The position numbers and the translations under genes are program-made. Shown here one piece after another: positions 23,250 through 34,738 of a stretch of 64,000 nt of DNA; position 1 is the first letter of the stretch, and every line of letters begins with the position of its first letter. The stretch covers positions 478,418 to 542,417 of the forward strand of contig JAYKAV010002774.1 in NCBI GenBank assembly GCA_035582835.1, read 5' to 3'. This stretch comes from Phoebastria nigripes (Eukaryota; Chordata; Aves; Procellariiformes; Diomedeidae). The notes under the pieces are model-generated. The model did not search any database. It saw only the letters and a list, made by a program, of their open reading frames with translations, and was not told the origin of the DNA.

Positions 23250-26200
23250 GCTTTGGATGAAGCAGCTAAAGAACAATCTACTTGTGAATATTTCATCACT
23301 TTCTTTGGGAGAGTATTACATAATCTATTTAAAAAGACACTTGAAGAATTTGTTTAAAAATGTTAGGCCTAATCTGATCCCCTTACAGTCAGGGAAAATC
23401 TTCGTTATCTTCAGCAGGTGTAAAATCAGTCTCAACAAAAGTATGTCCAGAAAGAACTTGTGGCTATTAAATTAGATGTGCCCTTAAGCTTTTAATAAAC
23501 ACATTCTGGTCTATTCTGTGCTAGGATGTACAGAAAGATGTCTGTGTGCCATAGTAGTGTTTGTTCAATTTAATTGTGCTAAAATGAGGGCTGACTTAGG
23601 TGTGGATAATGCTGGAATTAGGCTAGCATCTCTGAGTCTCCAATAGTATCTCTTATGGTTTTCATTTTCCTTTATGATGAATGACAATAAAGACAAGAGA
23701 ATGTAGAAGTTAAAAGGAAGCATTTGGATGGGTTACATTAAATAACTGCTTCTTCAGTGCTGGATTTCCATCTCTCTGACCTTGCCCGCTTCTGACCAGG
23801 GACTTGTCTGTAACAGTCCTTTAGTTCTTAACCAACTTCTTGTGAACTCTCTGTCACAGCAGTCATCATAGTTGGTAGGAGAAGTAGCAACGCCAGACCT
23901 GACTCCACTCCTTTGCACCAGCTTTAGCCTTTGTAGCTCCTCTGATGTCAAAAAAGTTGCGCTAGTATTGAACTGCTGCCTTGTGGGATAGAATCACACC
24001 TGGCTATATTCTTAATTTACGGAAGTCAGTGCCAGCTCTTACTTTTCTGCAGTGAGGAGTGGAATGGTGGTGAGGAAGGCTGGAGGTGACAGTAGCTGAA
24101 GGATATAATCAGTTGCCACACAAGTAACTTTTCAGGTGCTTTATTTTACAGAGGTTTCATAACAACTAATGGTTCTAGGGTAAAAGAATTTCTAGGGTAC
24201 AAGAAAATCAAAATGTTTGTTTAAAAAGTGGAAAAACGTATGTTCATTTATTCAGTGGCTTGGGAAATATTTTATGCATTTTTGAAAATAAACCAGAGTA
24301 AAAACTCATCCTCTCTTTGCATAGGTCTAGAGACTTTGGTGCAAATATGCTAATTTACAACAATTGAGGACTTTTCCTAAATTGAAGTTACTTTTTTAAT
24401 TTCATAATTTTCTTTAAAGCTATATACTTAAAATTGTTTACATGATTCAGAGTTTACTGATTCAGTCTGTGTTGTCTAGTTTTATGTTTTTTTTTTTTTT
24501 TCTTCTTTTTTGCTGGTTCCCTTTTGAGGAACATCAAAAATGAATACTTCCACTGAGATATGGTCATGCAACTACTTAAGGCTTTGAGTCTTAAGAAGTT
24601 GACAGGACTGCTCTCCTGAAGTTTCCCCTCTAACATCATGTGGTGAATGCTGTCCCTGGGCTATCAGATAGATGCAGAAGTTCTCCATGTAAATCTGAGG
24701 CTTGGGCATTTGCTAGGCTGGGCTGTTGCTGTCACCACAAAAAGTAGCTCCTGAAAGGATTTTGTGCAGATATAGTCATCTTTTTCTGCTTTATTAAATG
24801 CTTTTATTTTTCTTTTCCTAGTTGAGTATCAAAGCTGTCTTCCCCTTTTATAATGATTATGCTTTTCTCTGGTATTTAATATGTTCAAATCTTTTAAAAC
24901 TGATCGTAAAGAATCTGAAATGATACCTGTAACTATCCCTTTCTAATTTGCTCATATTCTTCCACAGAGATTGCTTTTTTCCCTACTGACTAGAGCAGCC
25001 GAGGAGTTCAGGCAGTGGTAGTTTTGGGTACAGCTTGGAAGTGATACTTTCAAGAAAACTCTTTTGGTGTGTCAGGGAATCCAAATTCAGCAATCGTTCA
25101 GATGAGTTTCAGGCAGCTGAATACAGATTTATGTATGGCATATATCTGAAAGGTAGAAGTTACAAATGTTTTCTTAACTTAAGAGGATCACCTCGACCAC
25201 ATAGAGTGCCCTGCCTGAAATGCATTGTACTTTACAATAACAAGGTAAATATTTTGAATGATGTTAATGAAGTGATGCCTTAAGTCCGAGTGGAAGCACT
25301 GTTAAACACTGATTGCTGTGTGCTTGCTCTCAGCCTTCAGTTTAAGCTGTATTATCCTCCTCATTTCACTTCTGAATTTGTCTCAGCTTCTTCTTGATGG
25401 AAGAATCACCAGAGAGATGATTTTAATCTGCGACGGGGTTGTAATATATGTTAGGTCTCACTATTCCATCATATATTTTCATTTAATTGGCAGCAGTGGA
25501 GTGATGTAATAAAGCTTTTTCCTCCCTTCATGGTTAGATGGCTTTATGCAACTAATGTTATATTCATATCTCTTGAGATACTGCGTATTAGGGCCCTTAA
25601 AGGATGAAATAAGTGTATTGTAGTTTAACCATTCTTTCCTTCGGTTAATGCTTTCTGTGTCCTGAAACGGAGCACTGAAATCAATGGAATATTGTGGACA
25701 GGCATTCCCTACACTTAGTTGTGTATCTCTGCTAATTTATTCAATTTCTGCCTTACTTAGCATTTGTTTTCACAGCTATTGGTGTCTTGTGATTATCTGC
25801 TGTCAAATGGGCTGTACTGTACAGCAGTTTCAGACCTCTTTCCATGTCTAGGAGGAAATTATCTGCGACAATTTCTCTCTCTTACAGATTTAGCTGTACA
25901 AGGAGATAAGTTGCCAGAGGTGAACTCCCGATGCATGAATTTTGTTCTGTCATTTGACCATTGTATTAAAATAGAGGTGGAACTGTATGTTCCCTGCTTT
26001 TGATGTATGAGTGTCTGTATTTCTGGACTGCAGTGTGAAGTCTCCTCTTCTCTCCAACACCACAAAATCTGCTGCAAACACATTACACTGAGAAGAACTT
26101 TCAATATTTACCACCTAAGCCAATGCTGTAGAGTTATGTTGGTTTTATTTGAGGGGTGCTCTCCCCCTCCCCATCAATAACTTGCAGACTAGACCTTAGG

Positions 26201-27183
26201 TAAGAATAACATGGGATTCATTTTCAAGCATTAAAGCTGCATGTGGCTGTTCCCTGTGCCAAAAGTAGTAGTAGCGTATTTCTGCTTTTTAAACCGCTTT
26301 GTGCTATTCTTTGCTGGAAGAGTGGAGGGTTGTAATGTTCTGTATTTTATTTTTTTTGGTAGTAAATCTTAGTTGCTTTCTTACTATTCTGACAATAATT
26401 ATGAACCCTCTTAAATTTGTTCATAACAATCAGTTGCTTTTGAATTGACTTCCTCTAGCTATTTAAATCTCCTCTGGTGTGAGCCGCCTTTTCTTTTGAT
26501 GCAGTTTGCATCTTTCATCAAAGGTGTCAAAAGGTATTTCCTTACATTCATTCACTGCTTTTCTAGAGCGTGAGAAGATTCTATGGGACAAAGGATTCTC
26601 TATGTAGCCACTGACCGTTTGGCTGGGCTCTTGCCTCTACCTCAAAAGAGAAAGGTTCCTTGTTTCTGTTGTTTTGGGAGATTAACTTCTATCCCTGAGT
26701 GTGTGGCTGGAGGGAAATATTTGTAAAGCAGCAGTTTTGTGTTATACTCAGTTTAATGTCTTCATAATGTTGGGAATGACCTGTTTCTTCAAGTGTTGGT
26801 TAGGTATGTTATTAAATTGACTGATGCCTTGTCAATATTGCCTGGATTTTTTTGCTTCAGTTCAGTTTACACTTCGTGACCAAAAAAAAAAAGAAAAAAA
26901 AAATGCCAATAGGATGTAAATTCCTGTAATGCACCTACCTTAAAACCACCTTCCTGTAACTTCTGTTAAATCAAGTCAGGTTAGCCTGTCTGCTGATGTA
27001 AATCATCGCAGTGCCAACTAATCCAGGGTGATTTGGTTGAGAACTTATTAGCAAATGCTCATATGAGCCCAGAGCTTGAGTTGAGACTAGTGACAGACCT
27101 ATTTGAATAAGAGACAAAAGATTTGTCCCTGCCTATGACACTGAAAACCACCACTGAAATAGCTTAAATGTGAGTTTTGACAG

Positions 27184-28371
27184 ATCATAGAATCATAGAA
27201 TAGTTTGGGTTGGAAGGGACCTTTAAAGGTCATCTAGTCCAACCCCCCTGCAGTGAGCAGGGACATCTTCAACTAGATCAGGTTGCTCAGAGCCTCGTCC
27301 AACCTGACCTTGAATGTTTCCAGGGATGGGGCATCTACCACCTCTCTGGGCAACCTGTTCCAGTGTTTCACCACCCTCAGTGTAAAAAACTTCTTCCTTA
27401 TATCTAGTCAGAATCTACCCTCTTTTAGTTTAAANCCATTCCCCNTTGTCCTGTTGCAACAGGCCCTGCTAAAAAGTTTGTCCCCATCTTTCTTATAAGC
27501 CCCCTTTAAGTACTGAAAGGCTGCAATAAGGTCTCCCCGGAGCCTTCTCTTCTCCAGGCTGAACAACCCCAACTCTCTCAGCCTTTCTTCATAGGAGAGG
27601 CGTTCCATCCCCCTGATCATTTTCATGGCCCTCCTCTGGACCCACTCCAACAGGTCCATGTCTTTCCTGTGCTGAGGACCCCAGAGCTGGACGCANTACT
27701 CCAGGTGGGGTCTCACCAGAGCAGAGTAGAGGGGCAGAATCACCTCCCTCGACCTGCTGGCCACGCTTCTTTGGATGCAGCCCAGGATACGGTTGGCCTT
27801 CTGGGCTGTGAGCGCACATTGCCGGTTCATGTCCAGCTTTTCATCCACCAGTACCCCCAAGTCCTTCTTGGCAGGGCTGCTCTCAATCTCTTCATCCCCC
27901 AGCCTGTATTGATACCAGGGGTTGCCCTGACCCAGGTGCAGGACCTTGCACTTGGCCTTGTTGAACCTCATGAGGTTCACACGGGCCCACTTCTCGAGCT
28001 TGTCCAGGTCCCTCTGGATGGCATCCCGTCCCTCAGGCGTGTTGACCGCACCACTCAGCTTGGTGTCGTCTGCAAACTTGCTGAGGGTGCACTCAATCCC
28101 ATTGTCTATGTCATTGATGAAGATATTAAACTGTACCGGTCCCAATACAGACCCCTNCGTCTCATCACCGATCTCCATCTGGACATTGAGCCATTGACCA
28201 CTACCCCTCTGGATGTGACCATCCAACCAATTCCTCATCCACCGGACAGTCCATCCGTCAAATCCATATCTCTCCAATTTAGAGAGAAGGATGTTGTGGG
28301 GGACCGTGTCAAAGGCCTTACAGAGGTCCAGATAGATGACATTTGTAGCCCTTCCCAGTCCACCGATGTAG
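27184..28371 (-). mobile_element. CR1 LINE, 1.2 kb, partial reverse-transcriptase ORF
   Basis: On the - strand this reads as the same CR1 subfamily as the 10.4-kb copy: [54 protein letters not shown]. The + strand starts with the reverse complement of the terminal octamers (ATCATAGAATCATAGAATAG). A frameshifted stretch near 28150-28200 and a deletion of about 7 nt remove the SGVPQG block before GSVLGP, so the RT is broken. Ns lie at 27435, 27445, 27696 and 28157. The 5' truncation point is almost the same as in the 10.4-kb copy. The 243-residue open frame on the + strand here is antisense to the RT and not a gene. Confidence 0.95.
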
Positions 28372-28599
28372 ATTTTCTCCCACATGCTTTATTAGTTTGA
28401 GTCGGGTACAGACATGGTGTCTCTCTGCCCTTCCAGTCATCTGTCGCCTGGCTGTTCTCTCCCATGAACATCCCGATTTGGAGGGTGTTCCTCGCTGCAT
28501 GTCCCAGCATGAGGCTCCATCTCCTGTGCACTTCAGGAATGCACCTTCCTCCTCTGCAGCTGTCCTCCATAGCTATCCAGTGCGACGAGCAGTCATTGT

Positions 28600-28810
28600 G
28601 CTGGAACAAAGCTGAGATGGTTGACCTTTTTTGTGGTAGAAGAAAATAAACAGCAGAAGAGATGTAAATGCCAGAATGATCAGTAGCTCGCTGGCTGGGG
28701 TACTTCAGAGGCATTTTCCTCGCACCATTAATCTCTGCTCTGCCTGATTTGGAGCAGGGACTTGAACTTGGTTCTTTTCCATCTGAGACAAGTGTCCTGA
28801 GGAGTGTCAT
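28600..28810 (-). repeat. Probable tRNA-derived SINE remnant
   Basis: On the - strand, AGTTCAAGTCCCTGCTCC matches a tRNA B-box, preceded by GACACTTGTCTCAGATGG, similar to CACTCGCCTGGGAGGTGG of an old sauropsid tRNA-derived repeat. It is followed by AATCAGGCAGAGCAGAGATT, which also occurs in that repeat as I remember it, and then a pyrimidine-rich end. Boundaries are rough and the family name is not assigned. Confidence 0.45.
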
Positions 28811-31800
28811 TATCTTTTTTTTTTTCCCCACTCGATGCAGTAAAAAGCTTTGTTGGCAGTGCCTGGCCAGGACTATGCTAGTAAACCAAACGGCGCCCAG
28901 GCGCAGGCTGGAGCACTGGCCTGCTGTTGTCCATTCTGCGTAATTGTTAGCATCTTCCTTGGCATGCTTTTGTCTCCTGCAATTAGCACCCTTGCAGATG
29001 GGCAGGGTTTGTGGAGTAGCATTGGCCAGGGACTGTTACCAACAGGCAGTGTGGAAAAAACCACCCATTTCAGGGAAAAAGTGAGAGAGAGCACCCATAT
29101 TGGGTGTGAGTTGTAGTGGGGCACCACTGTTAATATTTGTCTTCAGGGCCAGGGAATGGGCCTTGCTGGCTTTATTTATTAGTATAGGCAGAGGACTTGA
29201 GATCAACTTACTGAATTTAGGTTGCTCTTGTACCTGACTTACTCTTTTTGATTGATGAATTCTATATAATGGAAGAGTCTCATCAGGTCAACCTGAGAGA
29301 CTGGCTTTACTGTCCTGTTGTTTGTGCACTCTGTTTCGATATGGGAAATACCCTCTTCTGATTTTGACCTCGCTTCCCTTGGGACCTCTGCTTTCAAATA
29401 GGTAGTAACTGTGGCATTAAAGAGTATTTGAGAGAGTCTTTCAGAGAGTCTTAGATTTGCTCTCTCTGTCTCTCATTTTAACAAGCATTTCATCCTGGAT
29501 CCCACAAGCCTTGCTGCGAGAACATTTGTTTCTATCAAAAGATTTGGTTTTAATGAATGGATCAGCATTTTTGAGCAAAAATATCCTATGTCAGAAAATT
29601 CTTGTCTGGCTCTAAAACTGTATTCAGCGAAAGAAAGGGACAGAAACTGAATTGGTGTCTTTCCTGCCCACTGCGCACTTGCACTAAGTGCGACCAACTT
29701 ATCCAGAAAAGTAAAGACCATTTTTTTATCCATTGCTCCCTGGCAAAACCACCAGTCATCTCTTGCCTAGGTAGAGCTCTAGGTAGTCAGGGAAAAGGGC
29801 AAAGCCAGTAAGGCCAAGCAGTAGTGTAAGTGAGACGTGGGGACTAGGTTTTGACAGGTATAGTACAGTTGCCACTTGGCATTTAGAATCTGTCTGGGGA
29901 TATTTTGATGCCATATTGTTCTAGGGGATGCACCAAGCAGTGAAAACTCCTAGTTAATGTTTCAGAACACTTTAAGTGTTACTTCCAAATAGAAAAATAA
30001 GGCTCACACTCCTGACTGCCCAGTCATCATACCATGGAAAACAGCAAATAACACATTTCTAAATGTGGGGGCTGTGCGGCGTGAATTGCTTTTACATCTT
30101 CATAATCCACACCCAGCAGAATTGCTTACTGCTATTGTAGCCATAGTTTGCAATGAATAGGGTCTACTGAGTAGGATCTTTTTTATTGTTTATGTAATTA
30201 TACCTAATAAAAAAGCCAGAACTTTTGTATCAAAAATCTTCAGGTAAAGATTTTTATAAGTAATGGAGATAAGGATTTTAATTTTTTTCTTAAGTACATA
30301 CTCCTCTTTAATTTTATTGATTTTCCTTTTCTTCTTAGTGTAGATCAAAGAGCCATGAAGAGCTCTTTCAACACTATACCTATAAATGTGAGTAGTAAAA
30401 GTTTAAAAAAAAAAACCCACCCTGTAATAAATTCATAAGCAGCAGCCATGATACCTTGCCTTTAGCTTCTAAAATATTTGTCTACATGCTGTAAATTGAA
30501 GTTGATTTTTATTAGTTGCCTGGACTAAGAGTATGCAGCTACAGTGTGTTTGCTGTGTGAGCAGGGATGCCAAATGAGCGAGTGAGCCATCAAAGACTTG
30601 GCATTACCNACACTGGCCATTAGCTGGAAGGGCCATACCTCCCTCTTCTCAAAGACTGCTACTGCGTACACCAGGACCACCTGGTGTTTCACCTCCTAAA
30701 TCTTCAGCTTTTTGCTGTACAACCTGACTTCTACTTCCACAGTCTCCCCGCACTGGTCTGTCGCAGCCTGAAGAGCAGGTCTTGCGCAGGCTCGTGCAGA
30801 CCACGTGCCCTTCGCCAGGACGGACGGTAGCAGCTCCGCAGCTGAGCAGATCTGCTGACTCTCAACTCTTATCCAGGAGTTGCGATGGATCAGTGCTGGG
30901 CAGTAGAGAAAACGTCATTGTTTTCTATCTCAAATTCCTCTGGGGCATTTGAGACAAATTTCTTCCTCTTATGAAAATAGGCTCAGCCTTAGTCAGTACA
31001 TAAGGGATTGCTGTCTGGCTGGTTTCCAAGCAGAGCGACTGATCTTACGGTGGCCTTGGCTGTTGCCTTTGCAATGATTGTGTATGCACAGAGTGATCTA
31101 TGGAGATATAACAACCTTTTTTCAGGTTGGTATTTTCTTCTGTGTATGTCAAACATAGTAAACCTAAGCACGTATCGTCTCCCTATTAAGTTAAATCCAT
31201 TTGACCCAAAGCGTGTGTAGTTTTTGGGGGGTTAAAATCAAGTAGGCTGGTATTGATTAAAGAACCACAGAGATCATGGACATTAGTAATGGGGGAAGCA
31301 GATTCTCCTGTTGTACTGTGTTTCTCCTTGGAGTTTATTTTTTACTTAGAGCCGTTTGCCTTTCACGGCATAGATGAGCGCCTTGGAGCTGTTGGGAGAA
31401 GCAGTAGTGACATTAGTAATGGGAATTCTTTGGCTGATGCTCTCCCTGTGATGGGTGGGCTGGGCTGGTCTGGTGTGGACAAGAAACCAGTGATTCAGCT
31501 GATGAGGTTCCCCTGAAACTTTTCAGTAATGAGTTTCTTGGTTAGGAGAAGACTGCAGTACNATTGTTTCCTTTGGGAGTAAGTCCTTTAGGAAACAAGA
31601 TCACCCTCTTTTCTCTCTCAAAAGATTAGTAATCCTGATCATACAGAGAAGTTTAGAGTATTTATGTCACTAGAAATGAGTTTTTAAAATCCAGGTGTAT
31701 TTGTTAATGCTTAGCTTACTTTCTCAAAGACTCTTCCAAACCTTTGGAAAGTGCGTACCCAAGCGTGTGCTTTGTTACAGCCTCACAGGCAGCATGAGAA

Positions 31801-33655
31801 GCCTCACTGCGGGCAGACTTTGCATTTCCACCCATACCTGTTTGTTGGTGCTGAGGCTTGTCCCATCTTCTGCAGCTCACGAGACTCAGCCAGAGCTGTT
31901 TAAGTCCAGACAGTTAAGCAAATATAGAAAAGTGGAATAGCAAGCACAATACTTTGTAAAAAATGAAGTGAAAGTGATTAACTTTCACTTCCCTGTGTTT
32001 CAGCGTCATGGCATTAGTTCAAGCTGAAGGAAATATTGTTCCGGCTGTCATTCTACTTGCTTTTCTAATTGTGTTTTGCTGCTGCCTCTGCAGATTATTA
32101 GTAAACCATAAATTATTCTCCTAATAATTCTCCTAATGGCTATTATTTTCTTCTTCATTTTGATGCACGTTTTCTCTAACAATCATCAAGCCTTTAGAAG
32201 GTAGATGTATTTGTTAGTTTACCAAATGGAAGAACAAAAGAGATGGCCTGTGAATCTCAAAACAGTTAATCACACTTAAAACAAAACCCTAAACGTCCAC
32301 AATTTTTGCACAGCTTTGTGTAGGAAGATTTCCTTGCTTATTGCAGGGTCATTGAATGTCAGCATCCTCTCTCAGCAGTTCTTAATTCCTGAAATTTTTA
32401 CAGTGATGTCTTCTTTTTATTGGGAAATCCATGTTTCATTCTCAGAGATTTCATTATCTCACCTGCACAAGGGGCAACATGAGTGTTCATTTTATACCTT
32501 CTGTACTGACTGTATGTCTGCTGTTGTAGTTTGTTCCCTGCCTGCCTGCATCTCTGTGTGCTGGCATCAGTTCTGCCATTGACTTTGAAGAGAGTAGGAG
32601 CTAGCCGTTGGTTCTAGCATGACATAATGTTTCAACATAGCAATCCCTTTTTTTTTCCAGATTGTATCAGCAACTGGGTGGAGACACTTGAAAGTTGCTG
32701 GAGGAGTCCAGTTCTGCAATGTTCCCCTTCTCTGTTAGATTGAGAGTGTCCTTATTTTTATCCTTGAAGCTTGAGTTATGAAGGAGGTTATTAAGTTGAC
32801 TGATGTCCTGCCACTATTGCCCAATTTTTTTCCAGCCAGGCCTTCAATTAGTTTACACTTCTTGCCAATGCAAAAATTATTTTTGGGCCGTGAGGAGGTA
32901 AATTATCTCAGATTATAAAATTTACTGCTGACTCTAGTTAACTGCTTTGTTAATACTGGGGAGGAAGAAGAAATTGCCCTTTGCCAGTTTTGCAAAAGGG
33001 TAATTGTTTTTGTGCTGTTGCTAGGCATGTTCCACCGTGAAACACCCTGAAGGAAGGAGAGATGTGCAGTGAGCCCAACCTCCTCCTGGGGATGATGATT
33101 GTACAAGATGGTTTTGATTTGGTCTCATCTTCACTCATGACAACTGCAATCTTTGTCTTGTCTATTCTTTAATATAGATAGCCTGTTAAAATAAACGACA
33201 TCACCCTAAAACATGTGTGCACTCAGATTACAAACCACTGTCATGCCTGATTGCAGATGTAGCAGCAAAAATAGACAAAAATGAATTGTCCATTCTCCTA
33301 GTTGTTGTGCATCTCACCACATACTATGTTATTTTCCTTGTTCTTTAGCTGTAGGTTGCATATGATTATTAGAGAATCTTCATTTCTGTTTTTCTTTCCT
33401 GTTTTAAAAGCATTTTAGGGGGGGACTTTAAAATGAGAACCTTAGTACTTAGAAGACAAATGGTTTGTCAGGCTTGTTCCCAGAAGAGGTCCGATATGCA
33501 AGGAACAGGCCTGTCTGACTAACTACCAAGTTTGGTTATGGGGTGCTCTTTAAATTGATCTGCTGGAATTTCACCAGCAAATCTTGTGTTTGCAATCTGC
33601 AAATCTGGTGTATGGTGCACTTATCTTGGTACAGCTGCAATGGTGTTTTTTTACC

Positions 33656-33720
33656 GTGTATATACATATATACATATATGTGCATACATATACATACGTG
33701 TGTATATATACACACACACC
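33656..33720. repeat. TA/CA/TG-rich microsatellite
   Basis: A degenerate mix of (TA)n, (TACA)n and (CA)n units ending TATATATACACACACACC. The open frames with tyrosine, isoleucine and histidine runs on both strands come from this tract. Confidence 0.9.
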
Positions 33721-34317
33721 ACAAATACACATGCTTGTTTAACAAAGCAAATATGTACACATATATAAATTGTTCTGAAGAGTTAGCACTTCTTGATTTT
33801 GTATTTCTTTTTGGAGAAATTTCATTACAAAAAATGAAAGGAGATGTTAACAGTACATCCAAAAGCAAACAAAGCAGTGTCCGGTCTCAGTTCTTGCTTA
33901 CTTCCCTGATTGGTAACGGCTAATGATGTCCTTATCGCAAAACTTGGTGTTGTCTTTTGTGCATTCATGCCTTCAGAGTATCCTTACTGTGCTTTCAGGA
34001 TATGAGGCAATTATTCATAATAGGGTAGTTATATTTCCAGTCAGATCATGTTATGGAAAATAGTGTTGCTAGAGGAAAAAAATATTTGGCTTGGGATCTT
34101 GTACACTTACATGGAAGTTGGAACCTGCTATTACGTGTTATGGAGAAGAGGGATGCAGTGCAAATCTGGAAAGTGTCTACTTTCATCTTTGTATCTCCTT
34201 GCTTGTCCTTCCCCCTCTTTTAAATAGTTCCTGCATGATAATGAGAAGTTGTGTTATGTAAAATGTTGCTGTGCTGATAAGAATGGTTCATGACATGGTG
34301 GTGCATTTATGGTACAG

Positions 34318-34491
34318 GTACCTGGAGCTGGAAAGCAGCGGTCATCGAAATGAAATCAGGTTGCATTATCGTTCAGGCAGTCATCGCTCCCACACAGAAG
34401 TATTCCCATACATTTTGGCAGATGATAAATGGCACAGGCTTTCCTTAGCAATCAGTGCCTCTCACTTGATTTTACATGTGGACTGCAATAA
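34318..34491 (+). CDS. NELL2: NELL2 exon: core of TSPN/laminin-G-like domain
   Basis: This 174-nt exon encodes YLELESSGHRNEIRLHYRSG through SHLILHVDCN, the centre of the laminin-G-like sandwich. The stretch ILADDKWHRLSLAISASHLI is typical of TSPN domains, where a D-x-K/Q-W-H pattern precedes a core beta-strand. The acceptor is GGTACAG|G and completes an Arg codon begun in the previous exon; the donor is AATAA|GTAAGT. Both flanking introns are phase 2 and the length is divisible by three, so skipping this exon would keep the frame while deleting 58 residues of the domain core. It is followed after only 108 nt by the next exon. Family assignment is secure because the residues match what I recall for vertebrate NELL2 almost throughout. 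Confidence 0.96.
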
Positions 34492-34599
34492 GTAAGTAAA
34501 GAGTGTTGTTTCATAAAAAGTTGTCACATTTGGAACATTCCAGCTCTGAGTAAATGGAATGATAACAACTTGGAACTTTATTTTTCCCTTCCTTTTCAG
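34492..34599 (+). other. NELL2 short intron, 108 nt
   Basis: Bounded by GTAAGT and TTTTCAG with a pyrimidine-rich tract before the acceptor. Close to minimal vertebrate intron length. Confidence 0.95.
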
Positions 34600-34696
34600 A
34601 ATTTATGAAAGAGTTGTGGAGAAGCCNTTCATGGACTTACCTTTGGGTACAACCTTTTGGCTGGGACAGAGGAATAATGCACATGGTTATTTTAAG
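34600..34696 (+). CDS. NELL2: NELL2 exon: later strands of TSPN/laminin-G-like domain
   Basis: This 97-nt exon encodes IYERVVEKP through FWLGQRNNAHGYFK after one base that completes a Lys codon. WLGQRNNAHGYFKG is a hallmark of the TSPN fold, in which W-L-G-Q-R-N is a conserved strand and turn. One ambiguous base at 34627 falls in the third position of a Pro codon and does not change the reading. The residues after it are Phe-Met, where I recall Ser-Thr in human, a likely lineage difference. The acceptor is CTTTTCAG and the donor is AAG|GTATGC, leaving in phase 0. A CR1 fragment begins about 45 nt after the donor. Confidence 0.95.
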
Positions 34697-34738
34697 GTAT
34701 GCATTCCCTGAAAGGAAAAAAGTGAACTTAAATAAAAA

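Larger units (their letters stand above)
20658..34317 (+). other. NELL2 intron, 13.7 kb
   Basis: Bounded by GTAAGT and TACAG. It holds the long - strand CR1, the SINE remnant, a CpG-dense patch near 30755-30850, a microsatellite at 33656 and a perfect hairpin at 31965-31991. No other exon or gene was recognised. Confidence 0.9.

Noticed and set aside
27669..28400. 243-codon open frame on the + strand
   Set aside because: It is antisense to the CR1 reverse transcriptase and reads as its shadow.
28235..28831. 198-codon open frame on the - strand
   Set aside because: It runs through the SINE remnant into CR1 in the wrong frame; no coherent protein.
33536..33923. Open frames of 110 and 126 codons on both strands
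   Set aside because: They cross the TA/CA microsatellite; the repeated Tyr, Ile and His residues come from the simple repeat.
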